A stretch of DNA of 64,000 nucleotides, from positions 1 to 64,000 of the forward strand of contig CALEIK010000005.1 in NCBI GenBank assembly GCA_937876195.1, read 5' to 3'. A program made the position numbers and the translations under genes. Each line of letters starts with the position of its first letter. Positions within the stretch are counted from its first letter, which is position 1. The notes under the pieces were generated by a model. It had not been told where the DNA came from. It was given only the letters and a program-made list of their open reading frames with translations, and did not search any database. Below, one piece after another: positions 17,982 to 25,497 of this stretch. The stretch comes from an uncultured Flavobacteriales bacterium (GTDB lineage: Bacteria > Bacteroidota > Bacteroidia > Flavobacteriales_D > Crocinitomicaceae).

Positions 17982-18494
17982 ATGAAATATACCCTCTCCA
18001 TTTTAACACTTGCTCTTATCGTCGTTGCATGCGCGAACACGAAAGAACTTCCTGAAGAAAAGAACAACGCAATGTCAGAATTCAAAAACATCTCCGAAGA
18101 AGATTCTCTTTTCGCATCCATTAAGCGTGGATTCTGTTACGGAACATGCCCTGTTTATGAAATGAAGATCTACAACAGTGGATATACTAAGTTGGAAGGA
18201 ACCCGTAACATTGAGTTAATCGGAAAATATACCACAACCATCACCGGGGATCAAATGCGTGCTTTACTCGAAAAAGCGATGACAATTGGTTACATGGACA
18301 TGGAAGATAGTTATGACAATTCAAGCATAACAGATTTACCAGAATCCACGACATCCATTGTAGTGAACGGAAAACGCAAGCAAGTGCTTAAGCGTTACGG
18401 TTACCCAAAGTCATTATCAGAATTTGAAAAAATGTTTGATGAATTGTTGGTTTCTGAAGAGTGGACCAAACTCGATGACCCTTCTGCAGAGTAA
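17982..18494 (+). CDS. DUF6438-type lipoprotein
   Basis: 170 residues from the ATG at 17982. The longer frame from 17916 is rejected because the lipoprotein signal begins at MKYTLSILTLALIVVACA (lipobox VVAC). The mature domain starts after an acidic linker and contains GFCYGTCPVYEMKIYNSG, the recognisable DUF6438 signature with two cysteines and GTCPVY, then a second conserved half with DLPESTTSIVVNGKRK. Presumably exposed in the periplasm or on the surface. Function unknown. It follows the helicase closely but has its own untranslated leader, so a functional link is doubtful. Confidence 0.8.
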   Translation: MKYTLSILTLALIVVACANTKELPEEKNNAMSEFKNISEEDSLFASIKRGFCYGTCPVYEMKIYNSGYTKLEGTRNIELIGKYTTTITGDQMRALLEKAMTIGYMDMEDSYDNSSITDLPESTTSIVVNGKRKQVLKRYGYPKSLSEFEKMFDELLVSEEWTKLDDPSAE

Positions 18495-18510
18495 ACTTGT
18501 CGAATCTACC

Positions 18511-18608
18511 CGTTATCGAGCTTGTCCGGTTATCGAGCCTGTAAAATTTCTATCGTTGAGTATCGGTTATCGAGCTTGTCCGGTTATCGAGCTTGTCGAG
18601 ATACCGAG
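18511..18608. repeat. Four copies of a 16-17 bp CGGTTATCGAGCTTGTC repeat
   Basis: Copies at 18511-18526, 18527-18542 (one or two changes), 18564-18580 and 18581-18597, the last running on into GAGATACCGAG. The array lies between convergent genes and touches the stop of the DUF4783 gene. I recognise this phrase as a common dispersed intergenic repeat in Bacteroidota. Confidence 0.8.
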
Positions 18609-18609
18609 A

Positions 18610-18993
18610 CTATTCCTCCTCTATCCTCAAGCTCTCAATCTTATATTGATCACCTTCTTTTTTGAAGTGTATCGTGACTCTAAATTTCTCTCCGCGACTA
18701 GTATAATTACCAATAGCAAATGTTCCATCGGAAGATTCTTTCCCTTTGAAATAGAAGTTAAATTCAGAACCAGGTTTACGTGTGAAAAAATCCTTTAATA
18801 CCAGAGCAGCTTGTGGTTGACTATAAACGCCTTCTTTTCCTAAGACATTGATCAAGATCTTTTGTTTCCCCAATGCAACAATGGCATTTGGATTATTAGC
18901 TTCGAATGCACCGTCTAACTGAGCATAGGGAACATCACCTAAAAGTCCTAAGGAAAACAAAATTGAGGCAAGTGCAGCGTATATAAAACTCAT
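18610..18993 (-). CDS. DUF4783 family exported protein
   Basis: 127 residues. The N-terminus MSFIYAALASILFSLGLLG is a signal peptide or anchor. The rest fits DUF4783, an NTF2-like small fold seen in Bacteroidota: DGAFEANNPNAIVALG, VYSQPQAALVLKDFFTRKPG, and the strand pair FNFYFKGKESSDGTFAIGNY / KFRVTIHFKKEGDQYKIESL. NTF2-like domains often bind small ligands, but no catalytic set is evident. Normal length, single gene, with the DUF559/repeat region upstream of it. Confidence 0.8.
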   Translation of the reverse strand: MSFIYAALASILFSLGLLGDVPYAQLDGAFEANNPNAIVALGKQKILINVLGKEGVYSQPQAALVLKDFFTRKPGSEFNFYFKGKESSDGTFAIGNYTSRGEKFRVTIHFKKEGDQYKIESLRIEEE

Positions 18994-19311
18994 TATTTTT
19001 TGATTTGATCGAAACTAAAGTACAAAATTAGTGCCGAAGTACAAGGTTTAATTTTTTTAGTGGCACTTAATTAATCCTGCCCCTGCGAAGGGGGAAACAG
19101 AGCCACAACTAATTTTCCTTTAATTTTTCAAGCCCAATTATCAAAACTACCGAATGATTTCCTAACGAAGTGCGATTAGATTTCCCCCTTCGGAGGGGGA
19201 CTAAGGGGGAGGACCTTGGCAATCATTTTGGGAGGACTCTTGTACTTTTAGCCCCACTTCCATGTGGAGGATTTTAACAATCACCTGGGGAGGACCTTGA
19301 TCCCTATACTA
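18994..19311. other. Gene-free stretch with repeat copy 1 and two solo tips
   Basis: Holds the putative promoter of the DUF4783 gene (minus strand) and then repeat copy 1 (19074-19214). Two isolated right-end tips follow: GGGAGGAC at 19230-19237 and GGGGAGGACC at 19287-19296, the latter 15 bases from the DUF559 stop. No coding potential seen. Confidence 0.65.
19074..19214. repeat. Miniature element copy 1 (degenerate left end)
   Basis: Left end about 19074-19097 (CTGCCCCTGCGAAGGGGGAA), right end 19182-19214 (TTCCCCCTTCGGAGGGGG, then ACTAAGGGGGAGGACC). The core contains ACTACCGAATGATTTCCTAA and CAACTAATTTTC, shared with copy 3. It is a relative of the perfect copy at 19796-19945. Confidence 0.75.
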
Positions 19312-19683
19312 CTATCCCCCCTTCTCCCTCAAACAATAAACCGCATGTTGAATCTGAGTGAGAACCTCTCCAAAGTTTTGCATAACCTCACCTTCGTAGA
19401 ATCGCAAAAAGGAATAACCATAAGATTCTAGCTTGTTTTGTCGGTACCGATCGTATTCACTTTTGGAAAAATGTGAACTCCCATCAACCTCTATGATTAG
19501 ACCAATATCTTGGGCAAAAAAGTCTACAATGAAAAAGTCAATTGGTCTTTGACGCTTAAATTTTACACCACATTTTGCCTTACTCAACGCATGTTTCCAA
19601 AGGTATTTTTCAGCTATTGAAACCGATTCATGACGCAGTTCGTGTGCGTATTTTTTCAACTGTGGGTTGTATTGATTATTCAT
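19312..19683 (-). CDS. DUF559 endonuclease-like protein
   Basis: 123 residues, a single-domain DUF559 (Vsr/PD-(D/E)xK-like) protein. Signature segments: IAEKYLWKHALSKAKCGVKF, then FKRQRPIDFFIVDFFAQ and IIEVDGSSHF, giving the D...ExD core expected for this nuclease fold, then YGYSFLRFYEGEVMQN. The family is inferred to be nuclease-like; substrates are generally unknown. The last codons (LREKGG-stop) are written in a G-rich stretch (19312-19329) resembling the repeat ends around it. The gene lies between a right-end tip at 19287 and a left-end tip at 19759, in inverted orientation to each other, with full element copies further out on both sides. That suggests a mobile or domesticated repeat-associated nuclease; this is inference. 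Confidence 0.85.
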   Translation of the reverse strand: MNNQYNPQLKKYAHELRHESVSIAEKYLWKHALSKAKCGVKFKRQRPIDFFIVDFFAQDIGLIIEVDGSSHFSKSEYDRYRQNKLESYGYSFLRFYEGEVMQNFGEVLTQIQHAVYCLREKGG

Positions 19684-19795
19684 GGTGATGTAGGTTTAGG
19701 TACTTTAAGATAAAAACAAAAAATGAAATACAGCTTATTAAGTAGTGATTTTTGGACAGTCCTCCCCCTGTACTTTGATTGTAAATGTGTGGACT

Positions 19796-19945
19796 GTCCT
19801 CCCCCTGCACCCCCTCCAAAGGGGGAAACGGAGTCGAAACTATTTTTTGTTTAACTTTTTATGTAATACTATTAAAAAAACCGAATGATTTTTGACACGA
19901 AGAAGGATTAGAATTCCCCCTTTGGAGGGGGTGCAGGGGGAGGAC
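19796..19945. mobile_element. 150-bp MITE-like element with perfect 32-bp terminal inverted repeats
   Basis: The left end 19796-19827 (GTCCTCCCCCTGCACCCCCT, then CCAAAGGGGGAA) is the exact reverse complement of the right end 19914-19945. The 86-bp core is AT-rich and contains AAACCGAATGATTTTTGACA. Each end is itself partly self-complementary (CCCCCTCCAAAGGGGG). No target-site duplication is obvious. No ORF. The related copies beside it and the neighbouring DUF559 gene make a mobile-element origin likely. Confidence 0.8.
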
Positions 19946-19959
19946 CCTATAATGAGCTG

Positions 19960-20069
19960 CAACTAATTTTTCTTTTATTTTTTCAAGTACAACTATCAAA
20001 ACTACCGAATGATTTCCTAACGAAGCGGGATTTAAACTTCCCCCTCAAGAGGGGGTGCAGGGGGAGGAC
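19960..20069. repeat. Miniature element copy 3 (left-truncated)
   Basis: Core CAACTAATTTTTCTTTTATT and ACTACCGAATGATTTCCTAA matches copy 1. The right end 20038-20069 matches the perfect element's right end in 29 of 32 bases. The left end is missing: copy 3 starts 14 bases after copy 2 ends. Confidence 0.75.
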
Positions 20070-20114
20070 TCCTGTAAAAATCTAATTTCCCCCCCAATTC
20101 CCTATATTTACCCC

Positions 20115-20588
20115 ATGAAATTAAAGCTCATCTGCATAGGGAAAACCGTAAAAAAGCACTTGATTGAAGGCGAAAACGAGTACATCAAGCGCTTAAAACA
20201 CTACCATGCAGTTGAAAAAGTGGAGATTCCAGAAATAAAAAACGCCAAAAAACTCACGCAGGAACAAATTAAGAAAGCTGAGGGGGAGTTGCTTTTGCAA
20301 CATGTAAATTCCGCTGATTTACTCACCCTACTCGATGAAAACGGAAGCTCGTTTTCTTCTGTTGATTTTGCGACCTACATTCAGAAAAAATTCAACACCG
20401 GTGCGAAAACCATGGTGTTTGTGGTGGGCGGAGCCTATGGGTTTTCGGAGGAGGTCTACGCACGCGCAACGGATAAAATAAGCCTCTCCAAAATGACTTT
20501 CTCTCACCAAATGGTGCGGCTATTTTTTCTAGAACAACTCTACCGTGCATTTACCATTCTGAAAGGCGAACCCTATCACCACCAATGA
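20115..20588 (+). CDS. rlmH: 23S rRNA pseudouridine(1915)-N3-methyltransferase
   Basis: 157 residues from the ATG at 20115, the normal family length; an upstream in-frame start at 20055 lies in repeat DNA and is rejected. SPOUT-family enzyme that methylates pseudouridine 1915 in helix 69 of 23S rRNA using SAM. Diagnostic segments: MKLKLICIGKT at the start, FVVGGAYGFSEEVYARA (trefoil-knot SAM site) and the C-terminal LEQLYRAFTILKGEPYHH. It is transcribed away from the DUF559 repeat region and leads into the glycan locus 41 bases later. Confidence 0.95.
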   Translation: MKLKLICIGKTVKKHLIEGENEYIKRLKHYHAVEKVEIPEIKNAKKLTQEQIKKAEGELLLQHVNSADLLTLLDENGSSFSSVDFATYIQKKFNTGAKTMVFVVGGAYGFSEEVYARATDKISLSKMTFSHQMVRLFFLEQLYRAFTILKGEPYHHQ

Positions 20589-20629
20589 TCCAATAAATTT
20601 TGTAAATTCGTGCAAACTAAAGGAGTTAC

Positions 20630-21985
20630 GTGCAGACCAGCTATCTTACTTTTCTTGACATCCTGCCCGCCATTTTTTGGTTCATCATTATTTTAGTTGC
20701 TGCGCTAGTAATTCGTGGAAATAAACGAGACCTTCCGCATTACAAATATTACATTCCTAATCTACTAGCAAAACTTTTCTTTGGTGTTGCTTTTGGGGCA
20801 TTTTATGTTTTTATCTATCGAGGTGGAGATACTGTAGCATATTATGACACTGCATTAAGTCTGAACAATTTGTTTTTTAAATCCCCTGAATTGTATTTCC
20901 AACAGTTGTTTTCTCCAGGGAATACTTATTTCTATTCTACTTATTTCGATGCTACTACTGGGTATCCTCCAACTTGGATTTACAGAGAGCCCGAAGGATT
21001 TTTTGTTGCGAAAATAATGTCTGTCTTATCCTTTTTCACCTTGAAAAGCTATTTTGCCATGACTTTTCTGGTGGCTACATTAACCGCACACGCTTCCTGG
21101 AAAATGTACAGTCTTGTTCGGGCGTACAATTTCAGCAACCAGAAATTATTGGTCATGGGGGTCTTGTTTTTGCCTTCGGTAAATTTCTGGTGTTCAGGTG
21201 TTTCTAAAGACACCATTGTTTTTGCCGCAGCTATGTACCTAATTTACAATGCATTCAAGCTTATTTCAGAAGTGCATCGAGGAACTATCTTTAACCTTAT
21301 TGGGGTGTTAGTGACTATGTTTATTATATATCACATTCGCTCCTTTGTGTTAACTGCCATTTTAATCCCCTTGTTTTTTGGAATCAGCGCTCGAATTGTG
21401 CGTGTATTTGGTGGTGGACACATGGCGGTGGTAGCGTTCAGAACGGTCATTGTTGTAGTCGGTGTTTTAAGCATTGGTAGGTCTTTTATTCTACAATCGG
21501 AACAAGATTTTTTAGCATCGAATAGTGCATTACAGCAAGCTTCGGTCATTCAAAATGACTTTAAACTAAATGATATTTACGGCGATAAAAAGTACGATTT
21601 GGGAGATGTAGAGTTTACCAGTATAGGACTCTTAAAAGTAATGCCATTGGCAACAATCACTGGTATTTTTCGTCCTTTTATCTGGGAGGCGTTAAGTCCT
21701 ACTTTGATCTTGAATGGAGTGGAGAGCATTGTATTTTTGTACTTTACCTTTTTATTTTTCAGGCGAAACGTCTTGAAAAAGTGGACGCTGATTCGAGGGC
21801 ATGAGTTTTTGATCTTCTGTTTGATCTTTATTTTGATCATCGGTTTTATGACAGGGATGACATCGATTTTGTACGGAGTATTGGTGCGGTTGAGAGCTCC
21901 GTTATTGCCTTTTTTGTTTGTGTTGTTGACCATTAGGTGGGATGCACTGGAAGTGGAATCACCTAAAATCGAAAGCAACGAATGA
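20630..21985 (+). CDS. Polytopic membrane protein, candidate polysaccharide polymerase (Wzy-like)
   Basis: 451 residues from a GTG start chosen because AAGGAG lies 5 bases upstream, a rare strong Shine-Dalgarno here. About ten membrane helices are evident (AIFWFIIILVAALVI, AKLFFGVAFGAFYVFIY, TVIVVVGVLSIG, IFCLIFILIIGFMTG). A soluble loop near residues 65-125 carries YRGGDTVAYYD. No family signature is certain, but size, topology and a 4-base overlap with a Wzx-type flippase fit the O-antigen/exopolysaccharide polymerase position. It could instead be a membrane glycosyltransferase. Confidence 0.7.
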   Translation: MQTSYLTFLDILPAIFWFIIILVAALVIRGNKRDLPHYKYYIPNLLAKLFFGVAFGAFYVFIYRGGDTVAYYDTALSLNNLFFKSPELYFQQLFSPGNTYFYSTYFDATTGYPPTWIYREPEGFFVAKIMSVLSFFTLKSYFAMTFLVATLTAHASWKMYSLVRAYNFSNQKLLVMGVLFLPSVNFWCSGVSKDTIVFAAAMYLIYNAFKLISEVHRGTIFNLIGVLVTMFIIYHIRSFVLTAILIPLFFGISARIVRVFGGGHMAVVAFRTVIVVVGVLSIGRSFILQSEQDFLASNSALQQASVIQNDFKLNDIYGDKKYDLGDVEFTSIGLLKVMPLATITGIFRPFIWEALSPTLILNGVESIVFLYFTFLFFRRNVLKKWTLIRGHEFLIFCLIFILIIGFMTGMTSILYGVLVRLRAPLLPFLFVLLTIRWDALEVESPKIESNE

Positions 21986-23319
21986 GTTCATTTTCGAAAA
22001 GCGCAATCTATACGTTTCTAACGCAGATTCCAACTCAATTGTTTGGGATAACCGCGGGTGTCTTTATTACGCGGATGCTTGGAGCTGAAGGTAGGGGGTT
22101 GTATGCGATTTTTTATGCTGATGTGAGTTTGTTTACAACGGTTTTGGGCTTTAGCATTAATACGGCTATAACACACTTTAAGGCGAAGGATGTGTTTTCA
22201 GAAAAAAAGCTTCTATCCGTAAGTTTGTTGTTCTCGTTGGTAACAGTGTTCCTTAGTTTGATTATTTTGTTTATTTGGCTCAACCTTCCCTTCGCCCATT
22301 TGCTGTTTCCGGTGGAATCAATTACGCCAGGTTATATACTGCTCTTTATTATGTTTATTATTCTCCATCAGGTGAATACTGTATACTCTTCATTGTTTCA
22401 AGGCGCACGGCGATTTGATGTTGTTAACAAAGTGCTTTTTTTTAACAGTGTCTTTAATTTAGTTCTTTTCGGCTCTGTATTCGTATTGCATCAATACGGT
22501 ATTATTGAAGTCGGCATCGAGTTCATTTTGACTATTGCTGCGATAGTTTTGTTTCTCAATGGCCTGCAATGGCATAGACATTTTGGTAAAACCTTTGTTT
22601 ATAGCTTTAATTTGAGATTAAAATGGGAATCGGAAATCAAGCCCTTTTTTTCTTTTATGGGACTAGGCCACTTATCCCTTATTATAAATTTCTTAAACTA
22701 TAGATTAGTTCTCTGGGTGATGGTATATTATCTTGACAACGGTCAAATCGGTGTTTTTGCATTAGGTGCTGGATTGGCACAGATGTTAAATTTCATATCC
22801 AACCCCCTCAATCAGGTACTGATGCCATTTTTAAGCGCGGAAAAGGAGGGAAATCGATTGTCTCTTTTTAAACGTTTCGCTCGTTTCCATTTTACTGTAA
22901 TTTTATGCTTGGGAATAGTGGCTATGTTTTTAGCAGGACCACTAATACCATTAATATACGGTGCTGAATTTGAGGAGTCAGCAACTATCTTTTACTTTAT
23001 ATTTTTTGGAGTTTTACTTTCATCACAGTCTCGTTATATTGCCAGCTATTTTATCTCCGAAAATAAGTTGCTTTTGAATTTGTGGGCAACCTTGTTTGGA
23101 TTTCTTTTGACCTTTGGATTTAATATTTTTCTTGTGAAAAATTTTGGAATTAGAGGGGCAGCAATAGCACAAACGATTACCTACACTGGAATATTTTTGT
23201 TTGTATACATTGCAATGCTGAGGTTTACAAAGCATAGAATGTTAAACATCTTCATTTTAACGCGTGCAGATATTAATTATCTACGGAAGAGATTTGGGAG
23301 ATCAACAAAGGGCGATTGA
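21982..23319 (+). CDS. Oligosaccharide flippase (Wzx/MATE-like)
   Basis: 445 residues with about twelve to fourteen membrane helices. The N-terminus SAIYTFLTQIPTQLFGITAG and FITRMLGAEGRGLYAIFYAD is the classic start of the polysaccharide-export MOP family, with GxEGRG in loop 1. It should flip undecaprenyl-linked repeat units from the cytoplasmic to the periplasmic face. The ATG overlaps the preceding stop by four bases, indicating coupled translation with the polymerase-like gene. Confidence 0.88.
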   Translation: MSSFSKSAIYTFLTQIPTQLFGITAGVFITRMLGAEGRGLYAIFYADVSLFTTVLGFSINTAITHFKAKDVFSEKKLLSVSLLFSLVTVFLSLIILFIWLNLPFAHLLFPVESITPGYILLFIMFIILHQVNTVYSSLFQGARRFDVVNKVLFFNSVFNLVLFGSVFVLHQYGIIEVGIEFILTIAAIVLFLNGLQWHRHFGKTFVYSFNLRLKWESEIKPFFSFMGLGHLSLIINFLNYRLVLWVMVYYLDNGQIGVFALGAGLAQMLNFISNPLNQVLMPFLSAEKEGNRLSLFKRFARFHFTVILCLGIVAMFLAGPLIPLIYGAEFEESATIFYFIFFGVLLSSQSRYIASYFISENKLLLNLWATLFGFLLTFGFNIFLVKNFGIRGAAIAQTITYTGIFLFVYIAMLRFTKHRMLNIFILTRADINYLRKRFGRSTKGD

Positions 23320-23334
23320 TATACTTTCTTTTCC

Positions 23335-23415
23335 TAAAATAGATGGGTCAAAGCAGGTTTAGTTACCAGGTGTTTAATCAGTTGAGCTACAATGACTCAA
23401 TTTAGAACTTACGCT
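23335..23415 (-). other. Possible decayed tRNA fragment
   Basis: The minus strand reads GTCATTGTAGCTCAACTGAT, then TAAACACCTGG and TTTGACCC. TAGCTCAACTG-TTA looks like positions 8-21 of a tRNA (D arm), and TTTGACC like a T loop, but the D-stem partner is ACAC rather than GAGC and there is no matching acceptor or anticodon stem. Degraded or coincidental. Confidence 0.25.
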
Positions 23416-23506
23416 GGAAATTTCTTGGTAGTATTTAACTTTTTACGTAAATTCGGCGACTTACAGTGGTTAAATAGTTTCATTCCAATTCCTACAGGTT
23501 ATCTAT

Positions 23507-24256
23507 ATGTCAGAAGCAGACTTAAGTCAAGAAGAATCCAATGAGCGTACGGTAAAGTACTATGATGAATTTCTTGAACGTCAAGAGAAGATTGGAGTGA
23601 ATGAACGTCATCAGTCAATTGCAAAGAAATCAGTTTCAAGGGGACTAAAAAAGGACCATGAGGTACTGGAAATTGGATGCGGTATAGGAACACTGACCTC
23701 GTTGATAATACCAGTAGTAACAGATGGTCATATCACGGCGGTAGACATTGGCACGAAAAACATTGAAGTGGCAAAAGAGCGATATAAATCTGCCAAGAAC
23801 GTAACATTTATTGAAGCGGATGCTGTAGAGTATGATTTTGGCACAAAAAAGTTCGATACTATTGTTTTACCTGATGTTTTGGAGCATATCCCATTTGAAT
23901 TGCATAACAAGCTGTTTACACGTCTAAATCTCCTACTCAAAGAAAGAGGAAAAGTGTTGATACATATACCAAGTCCTTATCATTCAGATTGGTGGCGAGC
24001 ACTTGGCAGACCCATGCAGATTATAGACCTTTCGGTACATTTACCAATTGTGATTGAAAACCTGAAGAATACGGGATTGCACATAACCTATCTAGAAATT
24101 TATAGTGTTTGGCAGGAAGAAGGAGAGTATGAATTCATTGAGCTTCAAAAGGAATCCAAGTATCAAGAATTTACCCCGATCATCCAAACAAAGTCCTTCA
24201 TTCAAAAGTTAAAAGAAAAAACGCTCTACGAAATCAATAAGCGTAAAAGAAAGTAG
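23507..24256 (+). CDS. Class I SAM-dependent methyltransferase
   Basis: 249 residues. Motif I is VLEIGCGIGTLTSLI (about 51-65), followed by an acidic residue at the end of strand 2 (ITAVDIGTKNI) and motif VLPDVLEHIPFE. This is a Methyltransf_11/25-type fold. In this glycan locus it probably O-methylates a sugar or a lipid-linked intermediate. It starts a run of tightly packed genes (two-base gap to the next). Exact acceptor unknown. Confidence 0.85.
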   Translation: MSEADLSQEESNERTVKYYDEFLERQEKIGVNERHQSIAKKSVSRGLKKDHEVLEIGCGIGTLTSLIIPVVTDGHITAVDIGTKNIEVAKERYKSAKNVTFIEADAVEYDFGTKKFDTIVLPDVLEHIPFELHNKLFTRLNLLLKERGKVLIHIPSPYHSDWWRALGRPMQIIDLSVHLPIVIENLKNTGLHITYLEIYSVWQEEGEYEFIELQKESKYQEFTPIIQTKSFIQKLKEKTLYEINKRKRK

Positions 24257-24258
24257 AT

Positions 24259-25497
24259 ATGGTCGAAGAAAATCACCGTGAGCGTATTTGCGTATTTTTC
24301 AGTTCTGACTATCCTTATGAAACTACACTCCAAAATGAATTTCCAGTCATGTCGAAAAAATTCGACAAAATCTATTACTTCCCAACATCAATCAATAATA
24401 AGGAAGGGTTAAAAGCACTCCCCGAAAACGTGATAATTAGTAATCTTCTTGCCAGCACTAGAGAACAATGGCGAAAACTGAAATTTAAGAATACACTAAT
24501 TGCGTTGAAACTATATGGGCTGGAAAGTCTGAAAAAGGGAAATTTTAAGGCATATATCAAGAACTTCAAGCAATATTTTTCTATTCTGTTGAGAAATTTG
24601 GTTTGGGCCGAAGAGCTTGAGAAATTTATTAAACACAACCAGCTGGAAAAAGCATTTTATTATGACTATTGGTTTGAAGATGCCACCCTAGCAATCGCAA
24701 TACTGAAAAAACGTAGGATTATTCATTCTGCAATCAGTAGATCGCACCGCTTTGATTTATATGATGAAGCATGGGGAGTGAATGGAAAAGTTCCTTTTCG
24801 CAACTTCAAATTGAAAAACATAGATGCTGTATATACTGTTGCAAAACACGGACAGCAGTATTTTCAAGAAAAGGTGAGCGATTCGCTAAAGAATAAAATT
24901 AAGTTGAGTTACTTGGGGATCGAAATTCCCCAACTTAACGGTTTAATAAAGAAAAAAGCTGAGGAAAAAGGCCAGCTTCTTATTGTTTCGGTCTCGAACA
25001 CACAACCATTTAAAAGAGTTGATTTAATTCCTGATATTCTTTCTAACATCGATAAATCCATTAGGTGGATTCATTTTGGACGGGGCCCCTCAGACGACAT
25101 TATCCGAGAAAAAATCAGAAAGCTGCCAGAAAATATTGAAGCGGAGTTCAGGGGGTTTGTACCTAACAGTGAGGTTATGAAGTTCTTAGAGAAAAATGAG
25201 ATTAAGCTTTTTCTTTCTCTTAGTGTTTCAGAGGGTCTTCCTGTTTCAATGATGGAATCAATTGCCTATGGTATACCTGTTTTCGCTTGTGATGTTTGCG
25301 GTATCTCAGATCTAGTTAATGACGAAACTGGAGGGATGTTCAATGAAGATGATGACGTGCAAACGATTACAGAAAAATTGGAGCGAGTTCTTGAATATGA
25401 ATATAGCACAGATCTCATTCGAGATTTTGCCAATCAAAAATTTGATTTTCGAAAAAATTATGAAACATTTTACGCACAAATGACATATGAAGAATAA
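24259..25497 (+). CDS. GT4-type glycosyltransferase
   Basis: 412 residues with the GT-B layout. The C-terminal half has LLIVSVSNTQPFKRVDLIPD, then GRGPSDDIIREK and the EX7E-containing SEGLPVSMMESIAYGIPVFA characteristic of retaining glycosyltransferase family 4. It adds a sugar from a nucleotide donor to a growing glycan at the cytoplasmic face. It begins two bases after the methyltransferase and overlaps the next methyltransferase by 11 bases. Donor and linkage unknown. Confidence 0.88.
   Translation: MVEENHRERICVFFSSDYPYETTLQNEFPVMSKKFDKIYYFPTSINNKEGLKALPENVIISNLLASTREQWRKLKFKNTLIALKLYGLESLKKGNFKAYIKNFKQYFSILLRNLVWAEELEKFIKHNQLEKAFYYDYWFEDATLAIAILKKRRIIHSAISRSHRFDLYDEAWGVNGKVPFRNFKLKNIDAVYTVAKHGQQYFQEKVSDSLKNKIKLSYLGIEIPQLNGLIKKKAEEKGQLLIVSVSNTQPFKRVDLIPDILSNIDKSIRWIHFGRGPSDDIIREKIRKLPENIEAEFRGFVPNSEVMKFLEKNEIKLFLSLSVSEGLPVSMMESIAYGIPVFACDVCGISDLVNDETGGMFNEDDDVQTITEKLERVLEYEYSTDLIRDFANQKFDFRKNYETFYAQMTYEE

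Larger units (their letters stand above)
19684..20114. other. Gene-free stretch with a perfect-TIR miniature element and relatives
   Basis: No coding potential seen. From left: the DUF559 upstream region, a solo left-end tip GTCCTCCCCCTG (19759-19770), the perfect element (19796-19945), a left-truncated copy (19960-20069) and a short rlmH leader with a TATATTTA box about 12 bases before the ATG. A second C-run (20087-20096) lies in the leader. Confidence 0.7.

Noticed and set aside
14566..18494. Helicase plus DUF6438 lipoprotein as a two-gene defence operon
   Set aside because: The lipoprotein begins 65 bases after the helicase stop with its own leader and is a common exported family unrelated to nucleic acids; other known defence genes are absent.
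19312..19683. DUF559 gene as a Vsr mismatch-repair endonuclease
   Set aside because: No DNA cytosine methyltransferase is adjacent, and the protein matches the DUF559 pattern (RQRPIDFFIVDF, IEVDG), not Vsr proper.
19060..20100. CRISPR array at the repeat cluster
   Set aside because: Repeats are inverted ends of elements of unequal length with related cores, not short direct repeats with unique spacers, and no cas gene is near.
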